DNA from: Micromonospora inositola
GTDB lineage: Bacteria > Actinomycetota > Actinomycetes > Mycobacteriales > Micromonosporaceae
Reading direction: 5' to 3'
NCBI RefSeq assembly: GCF_900090285.1
Contig: NZ_LT607754.1
Coordinates: 682,001 to 746,000 of the forward strand
DNA: 64,000 bases
The notes under the pieces are model-generated. The model was not told the origin of the DNA. It made no database searches and worked only from the letters and a program-made list of their open reading frames with translations. Below are positions 1 to 9,800 of this stretch, piece after piece. The translations under genes were made by a program, and so were the position numbers. The stretch's first letter is position 1, and each line of letters opens with the position of its first letter.

Positions 1-1
1 T

Positions 2-73
2 GAAACAGCCGCCACCGACGGTTCCGTGCATCTCACCCTCGACCACCGAAGCGCCCGTGGTCCGAGCCGCTAG
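2..73 (+). CDS. C-terminal end of a gene entering from the left (partial)
   Basis: An open frame of 23 codons runs in from the window edge and stops at TAG 71-73. Third codon positions are about 70% G or C, which fits coding DNA, and the tail ends in arginine/serine-rich residues. The stop codon lies inside a perfect 19-bp palindrome. Nothing in the short tail identifies a family, and chance readthrough cannot be excluded. Confidence 0.3.
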   Translation, partial: ETAATDGSVHLTLDHRSARGPSR

Positions 74-86
74 ATCGGATCTAGCG
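68..86. promoter_or_regulatory. Perfect 19-bp palindrome, possible operator or hairpin
   Basis: CGCTAGATC-G-GATCTAGCG is a perfect inverted repeat with a one-base centre. It lies 59 bases before the FMN reductase start and overlaps the stop codon of the incoming frame. The short centre and lack of a T-run favour a regulator operator over a terminator. No regulator gene is visible beside it in this window. Confidence 0.5.
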
Positions 87-144
87 TGCGCTCGCCGTCC
101 TCTCGCGCCTGAAGGTTGAAGCCCGACCGAGGTGGGAGGGGAGC

Positions 145-699
145 ATGACGCCGCTGAGGCTTGCCGTGATCATCGGCAGCACCCGTGAGGGACGGATGGG
201 CGACCGGGTCGGTCGCTGGTTCGTCGACCAGGCGCGGCAGCGTGACGAGATGGCGGTGACCGTCGTCGACCTCGCCGGGTACGACTTCCCCGCCAGCTAT
301 CCGGCGGAGACGACCCCGACGATGCGGTCGTTCGCGCAGCAGGTGAGCCGGGCGGAGGCGTTCGTCGTGGTCACCCCCGAGTACAACCACAGTTTCCCGG
401 CCTCGTTGAAACAGGCGATCGACTACGCGTACGACGAGTGGCAGGCCAAGCCGGTCGGCTTCGTGTCGTACGGCTGCCGTTCGGTCGGCCTGCACGCGGT
501 CGACCAGCTCCGGACGGTCTTCACCGCCCTGCACGCCGTGACGGTGCGCGACATCGTCGGCGTCGACCTGCTCTGCGGCGAGCCGACGCCGCAGGCCGAG
601 GACCAGCTGCGCCAGGACTCGCGGGTGCTGCTCGACCAGCTCTGCTGGTGGGGTCTGGCGCTGCGCGACGGTCGCGCGGCGCGTCCGTACGTCTCCTGA
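145..699 (+). CDS. NADPH-dependent FMN reductase / flavodoxin-like oxidoreductase
   Basis: This 184-residue protein has the flavodoxin-like fold of the NADPH-dependent FMN reductase family, which passes electrons from NAD(P)H to bound FMN and to quinone, azo or other small acceptors in the cytoplasm. The N-terminal phosphate-binding loop GSTREGR (residues 11-17) and the flavin-contacting TPEYNHS segment (77-83) are both present, and the length is normal. The ATG is preceded by a strong GGAGGGGAG ribosome-binding site. It ends 24 bases before drrA-like 724-1737 and probably shares its transcript, suggesting a detoxification unit that pairs reduction with efflux. The true substrate cannot be read from the sequence. 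Confidence 0.85.
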   Translation: MTPLRLAVIIGSTREGRMGDRVGRWFVDQARQRDEMAVTVVDLAGYDFPASYPAETTPTMRSFAQQVSRAEAFVVVTPEYNHSFPASLKQAIDYAYDEWQAKPVGFVSYGCRSVGLHAVDQLRTVFTALHAVTVRDIVGVDLLCGEPTPQAEDQLRQDSRVLLDQLCWWGLALRDGRAARPYVS

Positions 700-723
700 A
701 CGTGTGAGAGGAAGGTTGCGATC

Positions 724-1737
724 ATGAGTAAGCGCACCACCGGCCTGGCCGTCGAGGCCGACGGCCTGACCCGGTCGTTCGGGGAGACCCGCGCGCTGAA
801 CGGCCTGGACCTCCAGGTCCCCGCCGGCACCGTCTACGGCCTGCTCGGCCCGAACGGCGCCGGCAAGACCACGGCGGTACGGGTGCTGGCGACGCTGCTG
901 CGTCCCGACGGCGGCCGGGCGCGGGTCTTCGGGCACGACGTGGTGGCGGAGGCCGACGCCGTCCGCGCCCGGGTCAGCCTGACCGGCCAGTACGCCTCGG
1001 TCGACGAGGACCTGACCGGCATGGAGAACCTGGTGCTCCTCGGTCGGCTGCTCGGGCTGGGCAAGCTGGCCGCCCGCCAGCGGGCCGAGAGCCTGCTGGC
1101 CGCGTTCGGTCTGACCGAGGCGGCCGGCCGCCAGGTCAAGAAGTACTCCGGCGGCATGCGGCGGCGCATCGACATCGCGGCGAGCATCCTCAGCACCCCC
1201 GACCTGCTGTTCCTCGACGAGCCGACGACGGGCCTGGACCCGCGCAGCCGCAATCAGGTGTGGGAGATCGTCCGGGCGGTGGTGGCACACGGCACGACGG
1301 TGCTGCTGACCACGCAGTACCTGGACGAGGCGGACCAGCTCGCCGGGCGGATCGCGGTGGTCGACCACGGCAAGGTGATCGCGGAGGGCACGCCGGGCGA
1401 GCTGAAGTCGTCGGTCGGTTCCGGCACGGTCCACCTGCGACTGCGCGACCCGGGGCAGCGGTCGGAGGCCGAGAAGGTGCTCCAGGCCGCACTCGGCGTG
1501 CCGGTGCAGCTCGAACCGGATCCGGTGGCGATGACGGCCCGGGTCGGCGGGGACGGCTCCGACCTCGACGCCAGCGAGCAGGCGGCCCGGGCGCTCGGGG
1601 AGCTGGCCCGCGCCGGCATCGCCGTCGACGACTTCTCCCTCGGCCAGCCGAGCCTGGACGAGGTCTTCCTGGCCCTGACCGACCACCCCGCCGTCGAGGC
1701 CGGCGAGCGGGACGACCAGCTGGAGGCAGCGCGATGA
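724..1737 (+). CDS. DrrA-type ABC exporter ATP-binding protein
   Basis: This 337-residue ATPase belongs to the daunorubicin-resistance (DrrA) group of ABC exporters. It hydrolyses ATP at the membrane to drive export by its partner permease. Walker [10 protein letters not shown] is at residues 42-50, the Q-loop near 89, the signature YSGGMRRR at 141-148 and Walker B LLFLDEP at 161-167. The roughly 100-residue C-terminal extension is typical of the family. Its TGA overlaps the ATG of the permease (ATGA at 1734-1737), so the two are translationally coupled. An exported drug is likely, but its identity is unknown. Confidence 0.92.
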   Translation: MSKRTTGLAVEADGLTRSFGETRALNGLDLQVPAGTVYGLLGPNGAGKTTAVRVLATLLRPDGGRARVFGHDVVAEADAVRARVSLTGQYASVDEDLTGMENLVLLGRLLGLGKLAARQRAESLLAAFGLTEAAGRQVKKYSGGMRRRIDIAASILSTPDLLFLDEPTTGLDPRSRNQVWEIVRAVVAHGTTVLLTTQYLDEADQLAGRIAVVDHGKVIAEGTPGELKSSVGSGTVHLRLRDPGQRSEAEKVLQAALGVPVQLEPDPVAMTARVGGDGSDLDASEQAARALGELARAGIAVDDFSLGQPSLDEVFLALTDHPAVEAGERDDQLEAAR

Positions 1738-2588
1738 GCGACGCCACTACCACGACCGGGCGGGCCCCGTCCGTCTACGTGCCGTCCGCCGAGGCGCTGG
1801 CGACCGTCCTCGCGCCCGGCGCGCGACCGCCGAGGCCGGGCGCGCTGTCGGCGTCGCTCACCTTCGGCTGGCGGGCCCTGCTGAAGATCAAGCACGTGCC
1901 GGAGCAGCTGTTCGACGTGACCGCGTTCCCGATCATCATGGTGCTGATGTTCACCTACCTGTTCGGCGGCGCCCTCGCCGACAGCCCGCGGGACTACCTG
2001 CAGTTCTTCCTGCCCGGCATCATGGTGACCAGCGTCGTGATGATCACCATGTACACCGGCGTCGGCCTGAACACCGACATCGAGAAGGGCGTCTTCGACC
2101 GGTTCCGGACGCTGCCGGTCTGGCGGCCGGCCGCGCTGGTCGGCATGATCTTCGGCGACGTGCTGCGCTACATCCTCGCCGCCCTGGTCATCCTCGGCGT
2201 CGGGCTGGCGCTCGGGTTCCGGCCCGACGGTGGGCTGCTCGGCGTGCTGGCCGGGATCGGTCTGCTGGTGGTCTTCTCGTTCGCGTTCTCCTGGGTCTGG
2301 ACGTTCTTCGGGCTGGTCCTGCGCAGCGAGAAGTCGGTGATGGGGGTCAGCATGATGGTGCTGTTCCCGTTGACCTTCCTGAGCAACGTGTTCGTCGACC
2401 CGGGCACCATGCCGGGCTGGCTCCAGGCGTTCGTCAAGGTAAACCCGATCACCCATCTGGTGGCGGCGGTGCGGGCGGCGATGGCGGGATCGTCCGACCC
2501 GACGAACACGATGTGGCTGCTGCTGTGGAGCGCCGGCTTCGTGGTGGTCTTCGGCACGCTGACGATGTACCGCTACAACCGCCGCTGA
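1734..2588 (+). CDS. DrrB-type ABC-2 transporter permease
   Basis: This 284-residue membrane protein is the ABC-2 permease that partners the ATPase before it. A hydrophilic N-terminus of about 50 residues is followed by about six hydrophobic segments, the first after the [13 protein letters not shown] stretch and the last ending at the C-terminus. The ATPGxMV-like segment of DrrB proteins appears as [10 protein letters not shown]. The start was placed at the ATG overlapping the drrA-like stop. The FMN reductase, ATPase and permease form one tight operon that probably expels a hydrophobic or aromatic compound. Confidence 0.92.
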   Translation: MSDATTTTGRAPSVYVPSAEALATVLAPGARPPRPGALSASLTFGWRALLKIKHVPEQLFDVTAFPIIMVLMFTYLFGGALADSPRDYLQFFLPGIMVTSVVMITMYTGVGLNTDIEKGVFDRFRTLPVWRPAALVGMIFGDVLRYILAALVILGVGLALGFRPDGGLLGVLAGIGLLVVFSFAFSWVWTFFGLVLRSEKSVMGVSMMVLFPLTFLSNVFVDPGTMPGWLQAFVKVNPITHLVAAVRAAMAGSSDPTNTMWLLLWSAGFVVVFGTLTMYRYNRR

Positions 2589-2829
2589 CCTGGCCCTGGT
2601 CTTCGTGACCGCCGCAGCGAATCTCGCCACCCCCGACGTGGAAGCGGTTCTGGCCCTCGCACGACTGGATGCCCTGACATGGGTGGCCTACCCGAAGGGA
2701 CGCCAACTCGGCACCGACCTCAACCGGGACACGCTCGCGGCCCTCCTCAGCCAGCGCGGGGTCCAACCGGTGCGCCAGATCTCCGTCGACGGCACCTGGT
2801 CCGCGCTGAGATTCCGCCCCGCGGCCTGA
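2587..2829 (+). pseudogene. N-terminally truncated small protein fragment (DUF3052-like, family uncertain)
   Basis: An open frame of about 80 codons follows the DrrB stop immediately and ends at TGA 2829. It contains WVAYPKG, TDLNRDTL and DGTWSALRFRP, which I recall as the C-terminal half of a family of small (about 140 residue) actinobacterial proteins of unknown function. Similarity seems to begin upstream of any start codon, at the DLALVFVT stretch overlapping the end of drrB. A GTG at 2605 could open a 74-residue peptide, but the first half of the family domain is missing. I read it as a deletion remnant fused to the end of the operon. Confidence 0.55.
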
Positions 2830-2868
2830 GGATCACAGGGCTTCCGACGCCGGCGACCGTTTCGCGCG

Positions 2869-5343
2869 TCAGTCGAGCGGCTGGCGCGCCAAGGTGGGCG
2901 CCTCCTTCCCCGCCAGCAGCCAGCCGCCGGCGTACGCGACGACCGGCAGGCCGACCAGGATCGCGGCCAGGTCGAGTACCGGCACGTGACCCAGCCAGTG
3001 CGGCTCCCGGTGGTACCAGGCGAGCAACGCCAGGTACGCACCGGCGGTGCCGATCACCGCGCCGAGCAGGGCGAGGGCCCCGGCGGTCGCGGCGGTGAGC
3101 GCCCGGCGGGTGCCGCGCCGCGCACCGGCCGCGGTCAGCGTGCGCAGGTCCCGAGCCGTCTCGCTGCGGATCAGCCCGACGGTCATGGCGAGCACGCCGA
3201 GGGCGACCGCGATGCCGGTACCGGTGACGTTGTCGGCCAGCCGCGCCAGGTCCGCTCCGGTAGGTCGGGTCTCCACGCTGAGCCCGGCGGCCAACGCCGT
3301 CCGCTGCGCCCGGTCGATCTGGGCCTGGGTCAGCGGGCGCGGCGCCCGGACCAGCCAGCCGGCCGGAATCGGCGTCAGGTGCAGCGACTGCACGGCGTGC
3401 GTGGTGAGCAGGGTGCCGGGCAGGGACGTGTACGTCGGCAGCGGCGCGTGCTGGAGCCGTGGGCGCCAGTCGCGGTACCTGCCGGGGAACAGGTCGTAGC
3501 TGTCGAGGTCGGCCCGCGACGTGACGATGTCGGTGCCCGCGTCGATGCTCGTCGGGTCGATCCCGTAGTGCCCGAGCAACTCCGACGTGGCCACGAACAG
3601 CGGTACCGCGTCGGCGCTGCTGTACCTGAAGCCCTGGCGCCCGTCGACCGTTATGGGGTGCGGCTTGCCCAACTGCATGGGTTCCCGGCCGCCCGAGCCA
3701 CCCACCTGCGGTGCGTTCGGGTCCACCGCCGCCTGCAACGGCAGCACGGACGTGGCGTGCAGGTCGGCGGCGATGGCGTCGACCCGCAGCCGGGCGTTGT
3801 CCGCCTGCGCGGGCGTGAGCGACGGCACCGGCCCGTTGAGCGCGTTCTCGGACAGCCAGACGATGAGCTGGTCGGCGGGCAGGTTGCCGCCGGTGGGTGC
3901 CGCCGCCTTGGCCACCGACACGGCCGCGCCCAGCGCGACGGCGGCCGCGATGCCCACGGCGAGCGCGATCGCGGCCAGCGCCGCGCTTGACCGGGCCCGG
4001 TACCGCGCCAGGTCGCGCAGCGCCAGCCGCGGCGCCAATGGAGCGAGCCGCGCGAGCCGGCCCAGGCCGGCGATGCCCACCGGGGCGAGCAGCAGCAGCC
4101 CGAGGGCCGTGGCCACGACACCGCCGATGATGAACAACGGCTTGGTCTGCTGTGCCGCGACGAGTGAGCCGAGCCCGCCGAGTAGGAGTACCCCGCCGAG
4201 CGCTGCGAACCGGCGCGCGGGCCGCGGCGGCACCGGACGAGCGGACAGGGCGGAGACGACGGGCACCCGGGCGGCGGCGCGCGCCGGCCACCACGCGGCG
4301 CAGACCGCGGTCACGATCGCCAGCAGCACCGCGACGAGCACCGCCAGCCAGGGCAGTTGGAAGCGGTCTATGCGGTGCCCGACGAGGGATTCCAGTCGCG
4401 GGCTGAACGCGAACCAGCCGGCGAGCCCGGCCGCGGCGCCGGCGAGCGCACCGACCGCGCCGATGACGGCGCCGTTGGCCACCAGTACCAGCCGGATGTG
4501 CCGATGGCTCGCGCCGATCGCGCCGAGCATGCCGAGCGCCCGCAGGCGGCGCTGGGCCATCACGGTGAACCCGGCAACCGCCAGTAGGCCGACGAACAGC
4601 AGTCCGATCGTGGCCAGCATGAGCACCCCGACGCTGGCGGTGTCCGGCTCCTCGCCCCGGATCTCGACCGACACCCCGTCGGGCAGGGTCTTCCCGGCGA
4701 ACTCGGTCTGGGTGGCCCGGATCAGCACGATGACGTGGTCGGGCGGGCTGGCCCGGCCAGGCGCCACGAGGGCGAAGCGGTCGAGCAGCTTCAGCGGGTT
4801 CTCGACCAGGCCGACCACGGTCCGGTGCCGGCCGCCCTGGTCCCAGGTGCCGCCGAGGTGCAGGCTGAAGATCTTCGCCACGCCGTCGGTGACCGCGATC
4901 TCGTCCGGGCCCTGCGGATACCGGCCGGCATTCAGCCGCAGCATCGATCGGCCGTACGGGCCGTGCGGGTCCTGCGCCCGCAGGTCGACCGGGTTCGCCG
5001 AGCCCGGCACCGGGATATTCTGGTGCTCGATCACCTCGGCCGTGCCGAAGGCGCTGCGCAGCGCGGCCACGTCGGCGTCCAGCTGCGCGCCCGTGCTGCT
5101 CACTGTCACCAGGTGGTCGGCGGTACCGAACGACGAGGACTGCGTTCCCAACGTGTTGGCGGCGACGCCGAGGCCGGCCGTGGTGGCCGCGACGGCGACC
5201 AGCAACAGGGCCAGCACCAGCAACTGCTGGCGCCACTCCCGGCGGAACAACCGCCACGCCCAGCGCACCACGGCCCGTCGGGCCGCCATCCCGCCATGGC
5301 CGCTACCGAGGACGAGCGGCGGATCCTGGACGTCGACGCTCAT
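2869..5343 (-). CDS. FtsX-like ABC transporter permease
   Basis: This 824-residue permease has the MacB/FtsX-type layout seen in Gram-positive lipoprotein or antimicrobial-peptide transporters. An N-terminal transmembrane segment (about residues 38-62) is followed by a large extracytoplasmic domain. Clusters of three membrane segments follow from residue 240, around the middle, and at the C-terminus, giving two FtsX repeats. The ATG at 5343 was chosen because it overlaps the stop of the ATPase (ATGA 5340-5343). It is the third gene of the padR-ATPase-permease operon. Its C-terminal segment resembles the remnant at 36345-36465. The substrate is unknown. Confidence 0.9.
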   Translation of the reverse strand: MSVDVQDPPLVLGSGHGGMAARRAVVRWAWRLFRREWRQQLLVLALLLVAVAATTAGLGVAANTLGTQSSSFGTADHLVTVSSTGAQLDADVAALRSAFGTAEVIEHQNIPVPGSANPVDLRAQDPHGPYGRSMLRLNAGRYPQGPDEIAVTDGVAKIFSLHLGGTWDQGGRHRTVVGLVENPLKLLDRFALVAPGRASPPDHVIVLIRATQTEFAGKTLPDGVSVEIRGEEPDTASVGVLMLATIGLLFVGLLAVAGFTVMAQRRLRALGMLGAIGASHRHIRLVLVANGAVIGAVGALAGAAAGLAGWFAFSPRLESLVGHRIDRFQLPWLAVLVAVLLAIVTAVCAAWWPARAAARVPVVSALSARPVPPRPARRFAALGGVLLLGGLGSLVAAQQTKPLFIIGGVVATALGLLLLAPVGIAGLGRLARLAPLAPRLALRDLARYRARSSAALAAIALAVGIAAAVALGAAVSVAKAAAPTGGNLPADQLIVWLSENALNGPVPSLTPAQADNARLRVDAIAADLHATSVLPLQAAVDPNAPQVGGSGGREPMQLGKPHPITVDGRQGFRYSSADAVPLFVATSELLGHYGIDPTSIDAGTDIVTSRADLDSYDLFPGRYRDWRPRLQHAPLPTYTSLPGTLLTTHAVQSLHLTPIPAGWLVRAPRPLTQAQIDRAQRTALAAGLSVETRPTGADLARLADNVTGTGIAVALGVLAMTVGLIRSETARDLRTLTAAGARRGTRRALTAATAGALALLGAVIGTAGAYLALLAWYHREPHWLGHVPVLDLAAILVGLPVVAYAGGWLLAGKEAPTLARQPLD

Positions 5344-6065
5344 CGGGCCGGCTCGCCGGTGAGCAGGGAGTCCGGCCCCGGGCGGGCGGCGGTACGGTCG
5401 GCGATGCGGCCGTCGCGGAGGAACACCACCTGGTCCGCCCACGAGGCGAGTTGCGCGTCGTGGGTCACCACCACCGCGGCCAGCCCGCGCCTGCAGGCGG
5501 CCAGCATCAGCCGCATCACCGCCTCGCCGTTGGCCGAGTCGAGGGCGCCGGTGGGCTCGTCGGCGAGCAGCAGCCGGCGGTCGCCGACGACGGCCCGGGC
5601 GATCGCCACCCGCTGCCGCTCACCGCCGGACAGCTGGTCGGGGAACCGGGACGCCCGCTCGGCGAGGCCCAGCTCCTCCAGCGCGCGCAGCCCGGCGGCG
5701 CGTGCCCTGCCGGCCGACACGCCGTCCAGCTCCAGCGGCAACGCCACGTTCTCGGCCGCGGTCAACCCCGGCAGCAGGTTGAAGTCCTGGAACACGTACC
5801 CGATGGCGCGCCGGCGCAGCCGGGCCCGGTCGTCGCGCGACATCGAGGAGACTGACTGACCGGCCACGAGCACCTCGCCGGCGGTCGGCGACTCCAGCGC
5901 GCCGGCGATGGTCAGCAGCGTGCTCTTGCCCGAGCCGCTGGGCCCCATCACCGCCACCATCTTTCCGGTCTCGACGGACAGGTCCACCTCATGCAGGGCG
6001 TGCACCTCGTCCGCGCCGTCCAGGTAGGTCTTCGACACCCTGCGCAGTTCCAGCACGTCGCTCAT
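5340..6065 (-). CDS. MacB/LolD-type ABC transporter ATP-binding protein
   Basis: This 241-residue ATPase powers the FtsX-type permease. Walker A GPSGSGKST is at residues 41-49, the Q-loop at VFQD (91-94), the signature LSGGERQ at 145-151 and Walker B LLLADEPT at 165-172. The length is normal for the LolD/MacB ATPase group. The ATG at 6065 overlaps the padR stop (ATGA 6062-6065), and its own stop overlaps the permease start, so the three genes are translated as a coupled unit. Transporters of this kind commonly respond to antibiotics or envelope stress. Confidence 0.92.
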   Translation of the reverse strand: MSDVLELRRVSKTYLDGADEVHALHEVDLSVETGKMVAVMGPSGSGKSTLLTIAGALESPTAGEVLVAGQSVSSMSRDDRARLRRRAIGYVFQDFNLLPGLTAAENVALPLELDGVSAGRARAAGLRALEELGLAERASRFPDQLSGGERQRVAIARAVVGDRRLLLADEPTGALDSANGEAVMRLMLAACRRGLAAVVVTHDAQLASWADQVVFLRDGRIADRTAARPGPDSLLTGEPAR

Positions 6066-6646
6066 CGACGTACTCCCGTCCGGCGCCGGATCTGCGGAGC
6101 GGCCGGCGTCTTGGCGGTTGCCGGCGGCTCCAGCGCGGCGCGTTTGAGTCGCCCGTCGGCGGTGTCCAGCCACCGCACGACCGAGTCCAGCCGGTAGAGC
6201 TCCGCGTCGACCACCAGCGCCAGGCCGAGGTCGAGGTCGGCTTCCTCCTCCTTGAGCCGGGTCCACTGCTGCATCAGCTCCACCAGGTAGCGCCGGTGCG
6301 CCTGGATCACCTCGTGCACGTCGACGCCGGGCAGGCGTACCGCGACCAGGATCTTGATGACCAGCTCGTCGCGGGGCGGCGACGCCAGGTCCGGCGGCGT
6401 ACGCAGCCAGCCGGCCAGCTCCTCGGCGCCGTCGGCGGTGATCCGGAAACCCTTCTGCGGCCCGGGATCGGCGTCGTCGTCGGACTCCACCATGCCGTCG
6501 CGCTCCAGCCGCTGGAGCGTCGTGTACACCTGCCCGACGTTGAGCGGCCACACCTCGCCGGTCCGTGCCTCGAACTCCTCCCGCAGCTGAAGGCCGTACT
6601 TCGGGCCCTCGCTGAGCAGCGCCAACAGCGCGTGCCGGATGCTCAT
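6062..6646 (-). CDS. PadR family transcriptional regulator
   Basis: This 194-residue regulator carries the PadR winged helix in its first 90 residues (ALLALLSEGPKYGLQL... VYTTLQRLERDGMVE), followed by a helical dimerisation tail with the 'Vir' region typical of the larger PadR proteins. It probably represses its own operon, which continues into the ABC transporter genes, and is released by a transported drug. The ATG at 6646 has a GGTGG-type ribosome-binding site and gives a protein that starts right at the winged helix. A good promoter lies 34 bases upstream. Confidence 0.9.
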   Translation of the reverse strand: MSIRHALLALLSEGPKYGLQLREEFEARTGEVWPLNVGQVYTTLQRLERDGMVESDDDADPGPQKGFRITADGAEELAGWLRTPPDLASPPRDELVIKILVAVRLPGVDVHEVIQAHRRYLVELMQQWTRLKEEEADLDLGLALVVDAELYRLDSVVRWLDTADGRLKRAALEPPATAKTPAAPQIRRRTGVRR

Positions 6647-6679
6647 GATGACGTCACCACCCTCGATGTCATGCTGCGT

Positions 6680-6708
6680 ATCATACTCGGTATACTGTGC
6701 TCTGTCCG
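6680..6708 (-). promoter_or_regulatory. Predicted padR operon promoter with repeat-containing spacer
   Basis: Read on the minus strand, CGGACA (6708-6703) and TATGAT (6685-6680) are separated by exactly 17 bases and match four and five of six sigma-70 consensus positions. The spacer contains AGTATACCG followed by AGTATGATAC, a direct repeat holding the palindrome GTATAC, which is a plausible PadR binding site that would block RNA polymerase. The assignment rests on sequence only. Confidence 0.55.
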
Positions 6709-6835
6709 GCCGCGTCAGGAAGTTGACAGGCGGTATCAGCCGCCTCGGTTGGACCATGTGCCGACGTGAAGATCCGGTCATCGACTACTTGTCAACTGGC
6801 GCCAAGTGCGCAGTCCGGCCAGATGAGGACGCTGC

Positions 6836-9800
6836 CTAGAGGCCCCAGGGCAGCGGCTCGGGCGGGAGGTAGCGGCAGGTGCTGCCGGTCGAGACGGTGT
6901 CGCGCAGGTGGGCGGCGAGCGCGGGGTGGCGGTCGTCGAGCCGGCGCAGCGTGTCCCGGATGCGGGCGGTGACGGTCTTGCGGGCCCGCTCGGCCTCGTC
7001 ACCGAGGCGGCGGCTACGGCCCGCCAGCCCGGCCGCGGCGCGCAACTGGTCGAGCAGCGCCGCGCGCTCAGCGTCGAGGCCGGCCAGCTTCGACTCGTCG
7101 CCGCGCGCGGCGGCCCGGTCGATCTCGTCGTCGAGCCGTTGCAGGTGGCGCCGGTAGCGGGCCTTCGCCTCGTCGTCGAGGACCGGGTCGCCGCCGAGCC
7201 GGCGGGCGGCAACGAGTTCCGGGCCGGCGGCGGGGTCGAGCAGCTCGACCGCCGGCACGTCGACGCCGGGCCGGCTCAGCAGCAGCCGCAGGTCGTGCAA
7301 TCCCTTGGCGTCGGGCAGGTGCGCGACCACGCCGGCGTACGTGAGCTGCCAGACGGGACCGTCGCGGCGGAACTCGTACGCCTCAACGAGCCGCCGCGCG
7401 ACCGTCAGCCCGACGGAGGACGCCTCGGCCGGGTGCTGCCCCGTGGTGGGCGCCGCGGTGGGCGGGTGAATCTGTCCGGCTGTCGTCGCGCCGGCCCCGG
7501 CGGGCACCGCGCTGCTCAGCCGGGTGACCGCCTGCGCCATGCCGAGCGTGCGGGCGTCGCGTTCGGTGGCGGCGCGCAGCTCTGCCGCGGCGGCCCCGTC
7601 GCCCGGCCGGTCGCGCCCGGTCAGCGCGTCCGCGAGCGCGGCGCGGGCGATGACCGACCAGGGGCGGGAACCCATCCGGTCGGCGGCATCGCGGGCCGAG
7701 GAGAGGCGGGCCACCGCGTCGTCCCACCGCTCCTGCGCGGCGTCGACGAGGCCCAGCCAGTGGTCGACCGGGCCGCTGATGTCGCAGCCGAACAGCGCGG
7801 CCAGCCAGCCGCCGCGGTGCGGCTCCAGCGCCTGCCGCACCTCGGCGCAGCGGCGCGGGTCGCGGGTCGCGACGGCGGCCTGCGCGCGCAGCCGCACCCA
7901 CAGCGGCGACACCGCACGGGAGTACGTCGTCCCGGCGGCTTCGATGCCGGCGGTCAGGCGTGCGGCCGTCTCGTCGTCGCCGCGCTCGGCGGCGGTGATC
8001 GCCCGGAGCAGTTCCGGGTGGGGGTGCCGGGCCATGTCCGGCGCGTCGAGCAGCGTGTCGAGCTCGTCGAACCGGCCCTGCAACAGCAGCCGCGACCAGC
8101 GCAGGTGATGGCCCATGAACGCGTGGTCGGAGTGCTCCCACTCGCCGAAATCCGCCAACTCGGAGAAGAACTCGTCGGCCTCGGTGAAGTCGCCCCGGAA
8201 CGCGGCGATGATGCCGCCGTCGACGGCCGCCCCCATCCGGTGGCGGGCGTTGTCGCTCTCCCGGCCGGCCGTGACGAACGCGGTGAGCTCCCGGTGGTAG
8301 CCCGGGTCGCCGAGTTCCAGCAGCGCGACCCAGCGCAGCGAGGTCGCCCACATCTCGGTCTCCCGGTCTCCCGTGCGGCGGGCCACGTCGCGGATCTCGG
8401 CGGTGAGCGCCGCCCGGTCGGCGGCCGTGCCCAGCCCCCAGGTCGTGTCGTGGCGGGCCCACAGGCTGAAGGTGAGCGCCTCGTCGTCGTTGCCGCGGCG
8501 GGCGAGCGTCTCGGTGGCCGTGATGAGGTCGGCGACGAGCGTGCTGAGCGGCCCGGTGACATCGGGCTCGCCGATGAGCCGCCGGTACGCCTCACGCAGC
8601 AGTTCCTCCGGGTCAGCGGATCGGCGTGCGGTGGGCCGCTGCCGATGGACGGTGAGCGCGACGCGGGCCAGCACCACCGGCTCGTCGAGCGCGAGCGCCA
8701 AGGTCGCGGCGTCGGCGAGAAGCTGCTCGGCCTCGTCCCTGCCGCCGACGTGGTGCAGCAGTTGGGCGAGCTCCACCATGATCTTGACGCGTTGGGTCGG
8801 ATCCGCGGCGACTTCCCGCGCCCGGCGGAAATGGACCGCCGCCTCCTCCATGGCGAGCCGGCGGCTCGCGTCCCGGGCGGCGGCGACCAGCAGCTCGGCG
8901 GCTCGGGACGGGTCGAGGTCAACGCCGGCGAGCCAGGCGTGGCGGGCCAGGTCAGCGGGGATCAGCCGCTCGGCGAGCGCCGCCGAGCGGTCGACGGCCC
9001 GGACGACCGCGGCGTGTCGGACGCGCCGGTCGTCGTCGGGCAGCCCGTCATAGAGGGTCTCGCGGACCAGATCGTGGGCGAAGGCGAACCGGCCGCCGCC
9101 GCGGGCCACCACGAGCCGGGCGGTCACCGCGCGGTCCAGCAGCCGGTCGACCTGCGCGGCCGGGGTCGGTACGCAGGCGGAGAGAACCTGGCGGTGGAAG
9201 TCGCGGCCCAGCACGGCGGCGACGGTGAGTGCCTCGACCACCGGGGCGGGCAGTTGGGCGAGGCGCCGCCGCACGGCTTCCCGGACGCCGGGGGCGATCG
9301 CGGTGACCAGGCCGTCGGCGCGCCACAGCCGGGCGGTCTGCTCGACGAAGAACGGGTTGCCGCCGGTGCGCCGGTGCACCTCGTCGAGGAGCCCCGGGTC
9401 GGGCTCCCGGCCGGCCGTGCGGGTCATCAGCGCGCCCACCTCGTCGCGGGACAGGCCGGTGAGGGTGACGGTGGTCGCCTTCGCCGTCAGTGGCAGCAGC
9501 AGCGGGCGCAACCGATGGTCGCCCGACTCGACCTCCGCGTCGCGGTAGGTGCCGATCAGCAGCAACCGCTCGAACCAGGTGTGCTGGGCGGCGAACCGCA
9601 GCAGCCGCATCGAGGCGGGGTCGGCCCAGTGCAGGTCGTCGAGGACGACCACGACCGGGCGTCGCTGGGAGACCGCGACCAGTGCGGTGGTCACCGCGTC
9701 GTAGAGGGCGAACGCCTCCTGGTCGCCGTCGTCCTCGTCGCTCGGGCCGCCGGTCGCCTCGCCGAGCAGGACCCCGAGACCGGGCTCGGCGGCGTCCCGC

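Noticed and set aside
70..1686. Long open frame of 538 codons on the minus strand
   Set aside because: It is an antisense shadow of the FMN reductase and DrrA genes; high GC makes long antisense frames common, and it shows no domain.
2747..5257. 836-codon second minus-strand frame
   Set aside because: It is rich in Arg, Ala and Gly with no domain and lies out of frame with the FtsX permease, whose codon usage is correct.
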